From contig CAIRAO010000035.1 in NCBI GenBank assembly GCA_903876625.1, positions 1 to 59,059 of the forward strand: a stretch of DNA of 59,059 nucleotides. The letters run 5' to 3'. Below, one piece after another: positions 1 to 9,862 of this stretch; the first letter of the stretch is position 1, and each line of letters begins with the position of its first letter. The notes under the pieces were generated by a model. It was given only the letters and a program-made list of their open reading frames with translations, was not told where the DNA came from and did no database searches. The translations under genes were made by a program, and so were the position numbers. Source of the DNA: an uncultured Gallionellaceae bacterium. Its GTDB lineage: Bacteria > Pseudomonadota > Gammaproteobacteria > Burkholderiales > Gallionellaceae.

Positions 1-158
1 AGAAAAACCGGAATATTCCTGAAATCTGTAGCCAGTTTTTTCACTTTTGCGCTATCCACTATTTCCGGGCCTTTTATTACCGCACCTAGCAAAAGCGCAA
101 TAATAGAAAGGGCAATGGATGTATCAACCAAATTATTACCGCTTTGCTTATTTTTCAT
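1..158 (-). CDS. Truncated (window edge) type IV pilin-like protein with atypical N-terminus MKNKQSGNNLVDTSIALSIIALLLGAVIKGPEIVDSAKVKKLATDFRNIPVFL
   Basis: Manual reverse-strand translation; co-linear with the N-terminus of the downstream pilin (MKSKQSGFTLIEIAIVLVIIGLLLGGVLKGQELINSAKVKNLATDFKNIPVYI); 3' end outside the window. Confidence 0.75.
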   Translation of the reverse strand, partial: MKNKQSGNNLVDTSIALSIIALLLGAVIKGPEIVDSAKVKKLATDFRNIPVF

Positions 159-196
159 CGTGCCCCCCGGCCCCTTGAAAGTGTTCTGTACAATGC

Positions 197-224
197 AAAA
201 CGCCCCTCACGAACAGGGGCGTTT
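197..224 (-). terminator. Hairpin terminator downstream of pilin gene
   Basis: aaaacgcccctcacgaacaggggcgttt inverted repeat just past the pilin stop codon. Confidence 0.6.
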
Positions 225-257
225 CAGTTAGATTGTTGTTTAAAATGTTACTACAAA

Positions 258-941
258 TTATATTCCCATGCAAACGGTGTATGCGGTAGCGTCATCTGGT
301 GTAGCAACAGCAGTCATTGGACCAGTTGCATTCGGAACGCCAGCCATCATAGATCCACTTGCAGTGTTGCCATCATCCATCTGAATATCTAATTGTTTAG
401 CAAATTTACCTAGAATTCCAGCCGAACAAACGATGTAGGAACCACGTATTGCAGCACCGGTACTGTCCTTAATTGGAGTTTTAGTAGCGTCGTTTGTTCC
501 ACTTTGAATACCCACAATTCCACCAGTTGCGTTTGTTGGCAAATATGCAACACCTTGAGTTACGTCTGTGGAGCCAGGTGCTAAACCTGCAATACGCACA
601 TTCTGCCAAAACACAAAACTTTCGCTAGCAGAGGTCACATCATTCCAGTTCCCATCAATCATGCCATTGCCTAGTGTACAACTTGACGTGGCTGTTGGTG
701 TGCAAGTTACGCCACCTGTAACATGACTGGCAGCTTGAGAATCATCCCCCGGCAACGCCCTAAACTTATCCTGATAGCCGTAGATATACACCGGAATATT
801 CTTAAAGTCAGTCGCCAAGTTTTTCACTTTAGCGCTGTTAATCAATTCCTGGCCTTTAAGCACACCACCTAAAAGCAGACCGATAATTACCAGCACGATG
901 GCAATTTCGATTAGAGTAAAGCCTGATTGTTTGCTTTTCAT
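258..941 (-). CDS. Type IV pilin / prepilin-type N-terminal cleavage protein
   Basis: Class III signal QSGFTLIEIAIVLVIIGLLLGG; start at 941 with GGAG-type RBS upstream. Confidence 0.85.
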   Translation of the reverse strand: MKSKQSGFTLIEIAIVLVIIGLLLGGVLKGQELINSAKVKNLATDFKNIPVYIYGYQDKFRALPGDDSQAASHVTGGVTCTPTATSSCTLGNGMIDGNWNDVTSASESFVFWQNVRIAGLAPGSTDVTQGVAYLPTNATGGIVGIQSGTNDATKTPIKDSTGAAIRGSYIVCSAGILGKFAKQLDIQMDDGNTASGSMMAGVPNATGPMTAVATPDDATAYTVCMGI

Positions 942-995
942 TTTAACTTTGTCTCCTGTGTAATCATTATTATATAAACTACCCGCTATTACTAT

Positions 996-1014
996 AAGCA
1001 CTATTTGTGCCAAT
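996..1014 (-). promoter_or_regulatory. Putative sigma-54 (-24/-12) promoter upstream of pilin
   Basis: Reverse strand aattGGcacaaatagtGCtt: GG-N10-GC, matches TTGGCAC-N5-TTGC except one T. Confidence 0.65.
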
Positions 1015-1191
1015 TAATTTTACATTCAAAGAGACCACTTTAGATACGCCTCATAATTTATAATAAAACAGTAGGTTATAACTTATAAATTAATATTTTT
1101 ACTTTAAGGGCAAAAAAAATCATGGGCATTCAGATTTTCAAAACCTCGCTAAGCTCTCCACAAGTGACGAATTTCTGACGCCCGCGCCGAT

Positions 1192-2877
1192 ATGCCGACA
1201 TTCTTTACCCGTAATTTGAGTCGCTCCACCCCCTGGCTGGCCGTCGCTTTGCTGACTACTTTGCATTTGGCAATATGGTTGGGCATGGAAAGCCTATGGA
1301 TGCGTCCTTTGTTGATTACTCATATTGGATTATTTCTGCTCTGGCAACCCTTGTGGCGCGGCGAAAGCAAATTGCGGCCTGGCAGCATCTTGTTTATCGG
1401 TGGTGCCAGTCTGGTGGCTTTGCTATGGTTGAATTGGTGGGTGCTTGCTTTCTGGGTAGCCGGCTTGTTTTCACTGGTCGGGGGCAGAGTCTTTGCCTTT
1501 CACGCACGCTGGCAGAGATTGCGCTATCTGGTGACAATGGCTTATCTGCTGGCGGTCCTGTTGCTGTGGATCGCACCTCATCAATTTAATCTCCCGTTGA
1601 TACAAGGCACGGCAGGGAATTTGATCGATTTCTCTTTGCCGGTCATGTTGGTCTTGATCGCGCTTATACCCGACAGGAAAGAGCCTGCAGAAGTCGCGCA
1701 AATCGTCGATTTCATTTACAGCCTGTTGCTTTTTCTGCTTGTCACCTTGGTATTGCTCGGCAGCCTGGCATTTATGACGTTGGCTCATGAAGAATATTTC
1801 AACGCACTCCTGGGAACGTTGTTCATTCTCGCCGCCATGTTGTTGATACTGAGTTGGCTGTGGAATCCCCGTTTGGGCTTCAGCGGATTGCAACCCTTGT
1901 TTTCGCGCTATCTGCTCAACATCGGTACTCCCTTCGAGCTATGGCTCAAACACTTGACCGAAACCTCACAGCAGGAAACTAATCCGGCCATTTTTCTTGA
2001 AAGTGCAATTAAACATTTCTCACAGTTTCCCTGGCTATCTGGCCTGGCTTGGAATTCAGATGAGGGGCATGGCAATCTGGGTACCGCCAGTAAAAATCGG
2101 GTTGAGGTGACTGATCTGGATTTGCATCTGACTTTTTTTAGCCATATGCGTATTTCGCCCTCAACCTTGTTGCACATCCAATTGCTCACCCGAATACTCG
2201 GCAATTTTTATCAAGCCAAACGGCGTGAACAGCAATTACGCGAAATCGCACGCTTGCAGGCCATTTATGAAACCGGCTCTCGCCTCACGCATGATTTGAA
2301 AAATATGTTGCAATCACTCCTCTCACTCAGCTCGGTAGCACAACTGCACTCCGATAAGTCGCAGTCAATATTGCAACAACAATTACCCGTTTTAAGCCAG
2401 CGCATCGAGTTGATCATGGCAAAACTCAAAGCCCCCCAACCGGACAGCGATGCGGCCACACTCCCTTTTGTAATCTGGTGGGACGGATTGCGGCAACGTT
2501 ACCAACACGACGGCTTGCTATGGCCTGACGATTTGAATGTATTTGCCTCTTTTAACGATATGAAGATTCCCGTCGCGATGTTTGATTCTGTGGCGGACAA
2601 TTTAATCGATAATGCCTGTAACAAACGTCTGCGTGAACCCGGTATCCGTATTTCAATTTCGCTGGGAGCGAAGCCTTTTACCCTGCGCATCACAGACTCC
2701 GGCAGTGCCATCCCTGACGGCGTTGCACAGCAGTTGTTAAATACTGTGATGGTTTCGGAAGACGGCTTGGGTGTGGGGCTTTATCAGGCAGCACGATGGG
2801 CGGTGCAAATGGAATACAGTTTAAAACTGGTGGAAAATACGGCCGGGCAAGTTGCATTTGAGTTGAGGAAGGTTTAA
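1192..2877 (+). CDS. Membrane-bound sensor histidine kinase (HDLKN-type H-box)
   Basis: Multiple N-terminal TM helices, RLTHDLKNMLQSLLSL H-box, DNLIDNAC N-box, GVGLYQA G-box. Confidence 0.75.
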   Translation: MPTFFTRNLSRSTPWLAVALLTTLHLAIWLGMESLWMRPLLITHIGLFLLWQPLWRGESKLRPGSILFIGGASLVALLWLNWWVLAFWVAGLFSLVGGRVFAFHARWQRLRYLVTMAYLLAVLLLWIAPHQFNLPLIQGTAGNLIDFSLPVMLVLIALIPDRKEPAEVAQIVDFIYSLLLFLLVTLVLLGSLAFMTLAHEEYFNALLGTLFILAAMLLILSWLWNPRLGFSGLQPLFSRYLLNIGTPFELWLKHLTETSQQETNPAIFLESAIKHFSQFPWLSGLAWNSDEGHGNLGTASKNRVEVTDLDLHLTFFSHMRISPSTLLHIQLLTRILGNFYQAKRREQQLREIARLQAIYETGSRLTHDLKNMLQSLLSLSSVAQLHSDKSQSILQQQLPVLSQRIELIMAKLKAPQPDSDAATLPFVIWWDGLRQRYQHDGLLWPDDLNVFASFNDMKIPVAMFDSVADNLIDNACNKRLREPGIRISISLGAKPFTLRITDSGSAIPDGVAQQLLNTVMVSEDGLGVGLYQAARWAVQMEYSLKLVENTAGQVAFELRKV

Positions 2878-2904
2878 GTTGAGATGATATATTTAGGGGA
2901 ACAA

Positions 2905-3011
2905 CCCCCTCCCTAGCCCCCCCCGGCGGGAGAGAGAGCAAATTAATCACTCCGAAACAGAAGTAGGCATTTCTACTCCCTCTCCCACCGGGGGAGGGCT
3001 GGGGAGGGGGT
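2905..3011. repeat. C/G-rich palindromic REP-like pair (two inverted copies)
   Basis: ccccctccctagccccccccggcgggagagagagcaaa ... tactccctctcccaccgggggagggctggggagggggt. Confidence 0.85.
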
Positions 3012-3125
3012 ATTTGAGTTACCTAAGAAACCAATAACCATCCCTGAAATTCGAGAACGTCAATTACATTTTGCCGCCCATACAAAAACGCTGGTTTCAT
3101 TCCAGCCTTAGGTATAATCAACCTC

Positions 3126-4112
3126 ATGAGTAAACAGTTATCCTCAGCCCCGCACGCACTCGATCTTGCGCGCAAAGTGTTGAGCATCGAAGCCGATGCT
3201 GTAAAAGCGTTGGTGTCGCGCATCGATGATTCATTTTTGAATGCACTAAACATCATACTTTCATGCGAAGGTCGGGTGATCGTCAGCGGTATGGGCAAAT
3301 CAGGGCACATTGCACGCAAGATTGCCTCGACCATGTCCAGTACCGGAACCCCGGCATATTTCGTGCATCCCGGCGAAGCGAGTCATGGTGACTTGGGCAT
3401 GATTACTGCTGAGGATGTGTTCATCGCGCTGTCTTATTCCGGCGAGAGCGAGGAATTACTTACCATTGTGCCTGTCATCAAACGCCAGGGAGCTAAACTG
3501 ATCAGCCTGACCGGCAATGCAAAATCCAGCCTTGCCCTGGTTGCAGACGCACACCTCAATGGCTTCGTAGCGCAGGAAGCCTGCCCGATGGGGTTGGCAC
3601 CCACTGCAAGCACGACTGCTGCCTTAGCGCTGGGTGATGCGCTTGCTGTAGCACTGCTTGACGCAAAGGGTTTTGGTGAGGAAGATTTCGCCCGCTCTCA
3701 TCCCGGCGGCAGTCTGGGAAGGCGTTTGCTCACGCATGTGCGCGATGTGATGCATACTGGCACGGGTATCCCTGCTGTCGCGCAAGATGCGATGCTGGCG
3801 GACGCGGTGCTGGAAATTTCCCGCAAAGGATTGGGTATGACTGCGATTGTGGATACAGCGCAAAAAGTGATCGGTATTTATACTGATGGCGATTTGCGGC
3901 GCACGCTGGAAAAGCGTTTGGATTTCAGCACGACTCCGGTCGCGGCAGTCATGTCGCGCAATCCGCGCTGTATCAAAGAAGAAGCGCTTGCAGTTGAAGC
4001 CGTGCAAACAATGGAACAATATCGCATTAGCCAGATGCTCGTGGTGGACGCCGATAATCGGCTAGTGGGGGCTCTTAATATGTTTGATTTGCTGCGTGCG
4101 AAAGTAATTTAA
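3126..4112 (+). CDS. kdsD: Arabinose-5-phosphate isomerase (SIS + 2 CBS)
   Basis: SIS motif VSGMGKSGHIARKIASTMSSTGTPAYFVHPGEASHGDLGM; C-terminal CBS pair; adjacent to kdsC. Confidence 0.93.
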   Translation: MSKQLSSAPHALDLARKVLSIEADAVKALVSRIDDSFLNALNIILSCEGRVIVSGMGKSGHIARKIASTMSSTGTPAYFVHPGEASHGDLGMITAEDVFIALSYSGESEELLTIVPVIKRQGAKLISLTGNAKSSLALVADAHLNGFVAQEACPMGLAPTASTTAALALGDALAVALLDAKGFGEEDFARSHPGGSLGRRLLTHVRDVMHTGTGIPAVAQDAMLADAVLEISRKGLGMTAIVDTAQKVIGIYTDGDLRRTLEKRLDFSTTPVAAVMSRNPRCIKEEALAVEAVQTMEQYRISQMLVVDADNRLVGALNMFDLLRAKVI

Positions 4113-4125
4113 CAGGAAATTTGAT

Positions 4126-4644
4126 ATGACCATCGAAAAAATAAAACCTATCCGATTGATCGCGTTCGATGTGGACGGTATTTTCACCGACGGCGGTCTG
4201 TATCTTTCAGACTCCGGAGAAGAATTTAAACGTTTCAATTCTCTGGACGGACATGGCTTGAAGATGCTTAAAGCATCTGGAATAGAACTTGCCATCATAA
4301 CCGGACGCACGTCGCGTTGTGTCGAGTTGAGAGCCAAGAATCTCGGCATCACTCATGTGTATCAGGGAGTCGAAAAAAAATGGGAAGCCATGCAAAACTT
4401 GCTTGGCAAGCTGCAATTGGCGCAGGAACTCGCGGCTTTCATGGGTGACGATGTAGTCGACTTGCCCGTCATGCGCAGAGTAGGGTTGGCAATAACTGTC
4501 CCGAAAGCACCTCCCGTTGTGCATGACCATGCTCACTACACGACCAAACATGAAGGCGGACATGGTGCGGTGCGTGAGGTGTGCGAATTGATCATGTCCG
4601 CCCAGGGTACGCTGAACGCACAATTGGCACCTTATCTAGAATGA
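4126..4644 (+). CDS. kdsC: 3-deoxy-D-manno-octulosonate 8-phosphate phosphatase
   Basis: FDVDGIFTDGGLY HAD motif, synteny. Confidence 0.93.
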   Translation: MTIEKIKPIRLIAFDVDGIFTDGGLYLSDSGEEFKRFNSLDGHGLKMLKASGIELAIITGRTSRCVELRAKNLGITHVYQGVEKKWEAMQNLLGKLQLAQELAAFMGDDVVDLPVMRRVGLAITVPKAPPVVHDHAHYTTKHEGGHGAVREVCELIMSAQGTLNAQLAPYLE

Positions 4645-5234
4645 ATCGACTGAATGATCTTGGCGGGCGGCTGCTTGCATGGTTGCCAATACTGCCCCTG
4701 TTACTTTTGCTGGCAGGCACTTATTGGCTCAATCAGCAGGTTCAACCGTTTTCACCCAAGTCTGATGACCGCTTGCGCCACGATGTCGATTTTTCAGTTG
4801 AAAATCTTTCGTCTGTCACACTTGATGAAAACGGACACGCACGCTATCTGATGACGACAGAAAAAATGTGGCACTATCCGGACGATGACTCAACTTATAT
4901 GGATCGTCCGCATTTTGTCAGTCTGCATACCAATAGCCCGCCTATTATGATTTCTTCACTTGCGGGCAAGGTTTCCAGCCATGGTGACGAGGTGTTTCTG
5001 TATGATGATGTTACCGTTAACCGTCTTCCTGATCTCGAGAAGGACAAATTGAATTTCAACACTGAATATCTGCACGTCATTCCCGACAAAGATAAAGCGG
5101 ACACTGATCATCCGGTTACACTCGTAACGGCACGAGATACAATAACAGCAATTGGAATGACGCTAGACAACAGATTGCAAACCGTCCATCTTTTATCCAA
5201 TGTTCAAGCTACGCATGTACCGGTTACCAATTAA
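4641..5234 (+). CDS. lptC: LPS export ABC transporter periplasmic protein LptC
   Basis: N-terminal TM helix, LptC-like beta protein, synteny kdsC-lptC-lptA-lptB. Confidence 0.88.
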   Translation: MNRLNDLGGRLLAWLPILPLLLLLAGTYWLNQQVQPFSPKSDDRLRHDVDFSVENLSSVTLDENGHARYLMTTEKMWHYPDDDSTYMDRPHFVSLHTNSPPIMISSLAGKVSSHGDEVFLYDDVTVNRLPDLEKDKLNFNTEYLHVIPDKDKADTDHPVTLVTARDTITAIGMTLDNRLQTVHLLSNVQATHVPVTN

Positions 5235-5886
5235 ACTTTTCTTGCTGCCGGGGATTTTGCTATTCGGCTGGATCTGCTCAGCGCAGGCCGAAAAAACAGA
5301 CAGAGAGAAACCAATCCATATCGAATCGGATAGGATGAGTTTGGACAACGCAAATAAGGTAAGCGTGTTTGAGGGGAAAGTTGAACTTACCCAGGGTACG
5401 CTGCGCCTGATTGCCGAAAAGGTGGTCGTTACCGAAGACGCTACAGGACATAAATTTTGCATTGCAACAGGACACTTGGCGAGTTTCCGCCAGAAGCGCG
5501 CCGAAGCGAATGAATATGTGGAAGGATACGGGGAGCGCATTGAATACAACACACTCTCCGAAAAGATCGATTTGTTTATTCACGCAAGGGTAAAAAGAGA
5601 TCAGGACGATGTGAGCGGAGACCACATTACCTACAGTACCGTTACCGAAATCTTTCGCGTCAACAGTCCCGAAAATACCGGTCGCGTTCGTGCTACTTTG
5701 CAACCGAAAAACAAGGATGAAAATAATTCTTCTCCTAAAGCTACCGCACCGAAAGCACCCGAGACCAAAACCATTCAATCTGTCACTGATGAACCCAAGG
5801 CCTCTGAACCGGCAGCAGTTCAACCGATTAAAGTTGAACCTGCAATATCCAGCCCGGAGCAAGCTCCTGCACAGTCGGTAAAATAA
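5215..5886 (+). CDS. lptA: LPS transport periplasmic protein LptA
   Basis: [40 protein letters not shown] OstA-like motif; synteny. Confidence 0.9.
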   Translation: MYRLPIKLFLLPGILLFGWICSAQAEKTDREKPIHIESDRMSLDNANKVSVFEGKVELTQGTLRLIAEKVVVTEDATGHKFCIATGHLASFRQKRAEANEYVEGYGERIEYNTLSEKIDLFIHARVKRDQDDVSGDHITYSTVTEIFRVNSPENTGRVRATLQPKNKDENNSSPKATAPKAPETKTIQSVTDEPKASEPAAVQPIKVEPAISSPEQAPAQSVK

Positions 5887-5893
5887 ATTAATT

Positions 5894-6616
5894 ATGAGTG
5901 AACTTCGCGCTGTTAACTTAAAAAAACGTTATCGTTCCCGCACTGTGGTTCAGGATGTATCTTTGTCGGTCACAAGCGGCGAAGTTGTCGGGCTGCTCGG
6001 TCCCAACGGTGCGGGCAAAACCACCAGCTTTTACATGATTGTGGGATTGGTTGCTGCCGATGGCGGTGACATTTTCATCGACAATCAGAACATCACCCAC
6101 TTGCCCATTCATCGTCGTGCCAGACTCGGTTTGGGCTATTTGCCGCAGGAGGCGTCAATTTTTCGCCGCTTGACTGTTGCGGAAAATATTCAAGCTGTGC
6201 TTGAACTTCATGACTATGACAAGGAGCAGATGGAAACTCGTCTTGAGGAGTTGTTGAACGATCTGCATATTTCACATATTCGGAATAACCAGGCGCTTAG
6301 CCTTTCCGGAGGAGAGCGCAGAAGAGTGGAAATTTGTCGGGCACTGGCAACCAGCCCCCGCTTTATTTTGCTCGACGAACCATTCGCCGGCGTTGACCCC
6401 ATAGCTGTACTGGATATTCAAAAAATCATTTCTTTTCTCAAAGAACGCGACATTGGAGTGCTGATCACTGACCATAACGTGAGAGAAACATTGGGTATTT
6501 GTGATCGTGCCTATATTATTAACGCCGGCTCGGTAATGGCCGAGGGCAAACCTGAAGAAATCATCTATAATGAAGGCGTCAGAAAAGTCTATCTCGGCGA
6601 AAACTTCAAGCTCTAA
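5894..6616 (+). CDS. lptB: LPS export ABC transporter ATP-binding protein
   Basis: Walker [29 protein letters not shown] signature. Confidence 0.95.
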   Translation: MSELRAVNLKKRYRSRTVVQDVSLSVTSGEVVGLLGPNGAGKTTSFYMIVGLVAADGGDIFIDNQNITHLPIHRRARLGLGYLPQEASIFRRLTVAENIQAVLELHDYDKEQMETRLEELLNDLHISHIRNNQALSLSGGERRRVEICRALATSPRFILLDEPFAGVDPIAVLDIQKIISFLKERDIGVLITDHNVRETLGICDRAYIINAGSVMAEGKPEEIIYNEGVRKVYLGENFKL

Positions 6617-6639
6617 AGTCCGAACTATTCCACCGTAAA

Positions 6640-8067
6640 ATGAAAGCAGCTTTACAACTCAGGCAGTCGCAACAACTGACACTTACACCGCAGTTGCAGC
6701 AGGCTATAAAATTGTTGCAACTCTCGACGCTGGATATCAACCAGGAAGCGGCGCGTTTGCTTGATGAAAATCCGTTTCTGGAACGCGAGGACGACAGCAC
6801 CAATCAAACTTACAGTGGCAACAGCAGCACCGAGACGGTTGCAATCACTTCAAGCACCCCGGAAACTCCGGCTCCGGAAAGTCAAACCCGTAGCGATTCC
6901 AGCGATTGGACTGAGCCCTCTTTTTCATCGTCTGCTGCAAGTCCTGACGACGAAGATGATGGTTACAGCGAAGTCGCTGCCGAAAGACCCAGTTTACGCG
7001 AGCACTTGCTGTGGGAACTGAACATGAGTCAGTTGGATGTTCGCGACAAGAAGATCATCGGACTGCTGGTTGACGCGCTGGACGATAATGCCTATCTGTC
7101 ACAACCGCTGGAAGAAATTGTCGAATTTTTACCGCCTGAACTGGATATCACGCTTGACGATCTGGAAACGGCACTGGTTCAGCTGCAACATCTGGACGCG
7201 CCCGGTATCGGAGCCCGCTCACTGAGCGAATGTCTCGCGTTACAAATTCAAGCGATGCCGGAAGATATTCCCGGACATTCACTTGCTTTGCTTATCGTGA
7301 CAAATCACCTGGACCTGCTTGCAGCGCGTGATTTTAATAAACTAAAAAAAGCCTTGCGCTGCGACGATGATGCGATACGTGTCGCGCAAGATTTGATCGT
7401 TCATCTGCAGCCCAAACCCGGCAACGCCTTTGAACACCGTGCAGCCGATTACGTTGTGCCGGATGTTCTGGTAGAACGCCACGGAGGTATTTGGAAGGCA
7501 CGTCTCAATCCCGAAGCGATGCCGCGACTGCGTATCAATCAGATCTATGCGAATATCTTGCAGCGCCGCGACGATCAGGGTTCACAGCAAATGGCAGGGC
7601 AATTGCAAGAGGCGCGCTGGTTCATCAAAAATTTACAACAGCGCTTTGAAACGATTTTGCGCGTTTCGCAAGCGATTGTTGAGCGCCAACGACAATTTTT
7701 TGAGCATGGTGATATCGGCATGCGCCCGCTAGTATTGCGCGAGATTGCTGACCAGCTGGAGTTGCACGAATCCACCATTTCGCGCGTGACCACACAAAAA
7801 TTCATGCTTACTCCGCGCGGTATCTACGAACTGAAATATTTCTTTGGTAGCGGCTTGGCTACCGAAGCCGGTGGTGCCTGTTCTTCCACAGCTATTCGCG
7901 CACTCATCAAGCAACTAGTCAGTGAGGAGGATCCCAAACGGCCTCTCACAGACAGTCGCATGTCCGAAATCCTGGCACAGCAGGGCATTTTAGTCGCCCG
8001 CCGTACCGTGGCAAAATACCGCGAGGGAATGAACATCCTTCCGGTAAATCTTCGTAAATCCCTCTAA
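6640..8067 (+). CDS. rpoN: RNA polymerase sigma-54 factor
   Basis: N-terminal Q-rich LRQSQQLTLTPQLQQAIKLLQLS; RpoN box RRTVAKYREGMNI. Confidence 0.97.
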   Translation: MKAALQLRQSQQLTLTPQLQQAIKLLQLSTLDINQEAARLLDENPFLEREDDSTNQTYSGNSSTETVAITSSTPETPAPESQTRSDSSDWTEPSFSSSAASPDDEDDGYSEVAAERPSLREHLLWELNMSQLDVRDKKIIGLLVDALDDNAYLSQPLEEIVEFLPPELDITLDDLETALVQLQHLDAPGIGARSLSECLALQIQAMPEDIPGHSLALLIVTNHLDLLAARDFNKLKKALRCDDDAIRVAQDLIVHLQPKPGNAFEHRAADYVVPDVLVERHGGIWKARLNPEAMPRLRINQIYANILQRRDDQGSQQMAGQLQEARWFIKNLQQRFETILRVSQAIVERQRQFFEHGDIGMRPLVLREIADQLELHESTISRVTTQKFMLTPRGIYELKYFFGSGLATEAGGACSSTAIRALIKQLVSEEDPKRPLTDSRMSEILAQQGILVARRTVAKYREGMNILPVNLRKSL

Positions 8068-8084
8068 CCATAAAGGAGCAGGCC

Positions 8085-8408
8085 ATGAACCTCAACCTCA
8101 CAGGACGTCACCTCGAAATCACTCCCGCAATCCGCGAACATGTGCTCAGCAAACTCAATAAAGTCAAACGCCATTTCGACAATGTGATCGATATCAACGT
8201 GATCCTGTCCGTTGATAAGCTGGTGCAAAAAGCCGAGGCCAATGTACACGTTTCCGGCAAAGCCATATTCGCGGAAGCCGAAGACAGTAACTTGTATGTC
8301 GCCATAGACTTGCTGGTTGATTCGCTGGATCGCCAAGTGTTGAAGCATAAAGAAAAACACACCGCTCGTCGTCATGATGAATCCGGGAAATTTGAAGCTA
8401 AAGAGTAA
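8085..8408 (+). CDS. hpf: Ribosome hibernation promoting factor
   Basis: MNLNLTGRHLEITPAIREHVLSKLNKVKRHFD; follows rpoN. Confidence 0.93.
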   Translation: MNLNLTGRHLEITPAIREHVLSKLNKVKRHFDNVIDINVILSVDKLVQKAEANVHVSGKAIFAEAEDSNLYVAIDLLVDSLDRQVLKHKEKHTARRHDESGKFEAKE

Positions 8409-8415
8409 CATTCAA

Positions 8416-8437
8416 AGGGCAATCGAAAGATTGCCCT
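8416..8437 (+). terminator. Perfect 9-bp hairpin with GAAA tetraloop between hpf and ptsN
   Basis: agggcaatc gaaa gattgccct. Confidence 0.5.
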
Positions 8438-8456
8438 GGTTTAGGTGCCAAAAAAG

Positions 8457-8912
8457 ATGAGCCTAATTAGCAAAATCCTGCCATTGGAAAATGTCTTGTT
8501 GGACGCGGAGTCAACTAGCAAAAAACGCGTTTTTGAGCGCGTTGGGCTGCTCTTTGAAAACTCTCAAAAACTAGCGCGCAGTCAAGTGTTCGACAGTTTG
8601 TTTGCCCGGGAGAAACTGGGTTCAACCGGGCTTGGACAAGGAGTCGCGATCCCGCATGGACGTATCAAAAATTTACGCGAAGCAGTAGCCGCGTTTATAA
8701 AAACAGATAATCCCATCCCTTTTGACGCGCCGGACGGGTTACCCGTCAACTTGATTTTTGTGCTACTTGTACCCGAAAGGGCAACCGATTTGCATTTGCA
8801 GCTTTTGGGGGAACTCGCGCAGATGTTCAGCAATGATTCCTTCCGCGAGAGTTTGCTGGCAAATAACGATCCTGCTGTTATTCATCAAATTTTTGCAGAT
8901 TGGCAAGGATAG
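8457..8912 (+). CDS. ptsN: PTS IIA-like nitrogen regulatory protein
   Basis: GLGQGVAIPHGRIKNL active His motif; synteny. Confidence 0.93.
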   Translation: MSLISKILPLENVLLDAESTSKKRVFERVGLLFENSQKLARSQVFDSLFAREKLGSTGLGQGVAIPHGRIKNLREAVAAFIKTDNPIPFDAPDGLPVNLIFVLLVPERATDLHLQLLGELAQMFSNDSFRESLLANNDPAVIHQIFADWQG

Positions 8913-8919
8913 AATCACC

Positions 8920-9858
8920 GTGGCTCAAGTCAATATTCTTAAACTTTTTCAGGACAAACAAGAGCGCCTTGCGCTGACTTGGGTAGCCGGTAGCGACGGA
9001 GCCGACAGAGTGTTGGAGAGTGAGATCGTCAATTCATCCGATAAGGGAATCATCGGCCACCTCAATTTTATACATCCCAACTGGGTTCAAGTCATCAGTA
9101 ACACAGAGTTGGAGTATCTGCGTAATCTCGCGCCGGCAGCTTTAGGGGAAACGTTTGCAAACTTGCAATCATCAGGTTCCTTCTGCCTGATTCTTGCGGG
9201 CGTGGCAGAAGTTCCTCCCGAACTGATTGCTTTTGCAAATAACTCGCGAACACCTCTTTTTAAGTCACCGCAAAATAGCGTGCAATTGATGTGGATGGTG
9301 CGCCACTACATCATCAAGGAACTGGCTGAATCAACCACCCGACATGGCGTATTTTTGGATGTGCTCGGCGTGGGGGTGATGATCACCGGAGATAGCGGTG
9401 TAGGCAAAAGCGAATTGGCACTGGAACTCATCACACGCGGCAATGGTCTGGTTGCAGACGACATTACCGAATTCTATCGAGTTTCACCTGAAACCGTGGA
9501 AGGCCGTTGCCCGGAATTGTTGCGTGATTTTCTTGAGGTACGCGGCTTGGGTATACTTAATATCCGAACAATGTTTGGCGAAACTGCTGTGCGACGCAAG
9601 AAAAGTTTAAAACTCATTGTGCATCTGCATCGCCCGTCCGGAAGTGATCTTTCCAAAATGGAGCGCCTGCCGCTGCATGCCAGCTTTCAGGATATTCTTG
9701 GCATTAGTGTCAGCACCGTTAGCATACCGGTGATGGCAGGTCGCAACCTTGCGGTTCTGGTTGAAGCCGCATCACGCAATTTTGTGTTGCAGCAACGCGG
9801 CATCGACACCATGCAGGAATTCATTGCCCGTCACGAAAAGCATATGCTGGAGGAATAG
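8920..9858 (+). CDS. hprK: HPr kinase/phosphorylase
   Basis: [30 protein letters not shown] Walker A; GTG start. Confidence 0.94.
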   Translation: MAQVNILKLFQDKQERLALTWVAGSDGADRVLESEIVNSSDKGIIGHLNFIHPNWVQVISNTELEYLRNLAPAALGETFANLQSSGSFCLILAGVAEVPPELIAFANNSRTPLFKSPQNSVQLMWMVRHYIIKELAESTTRHGVFLDVLGVGVMITGDSGVGKSELALELITRGNGLVADDITEFYRVSPETVEGRCPELLRDFLEVRGLGILNIRTMFGETAVRRKKSLKLIVHLHRPSGSDLSKMERLPLHASFQDILGISVSTVSIPVMAGRNLAVLVEAASRNFVLQQRGIDTMQEFIARHEKHMLEE

Positions 9859-9862
9859 AACC

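Noticed and set aside
2905-3011. Short direct/inverted repeats considered as a CRISPR array
   Set aside because: Only two inverted copies, no regular spacers, no cas genes; palindromic REP-like structure fits better.
3624-4019. Antisense ORF opposite kdsD (and many similar antisense ORFs in the track, e.g. 5278-5862, 43515-44132, 45096-45695, 52075-52509)
   Set aside because: No family features, lie wholly opposite well-supported genes; typical shadow ORFs.
8758-8919. N-terminal extension of the hprK ORF
   Set aside because: Overlaps ptsN out of frame; GTG at 8920 gives the normal HprK start.
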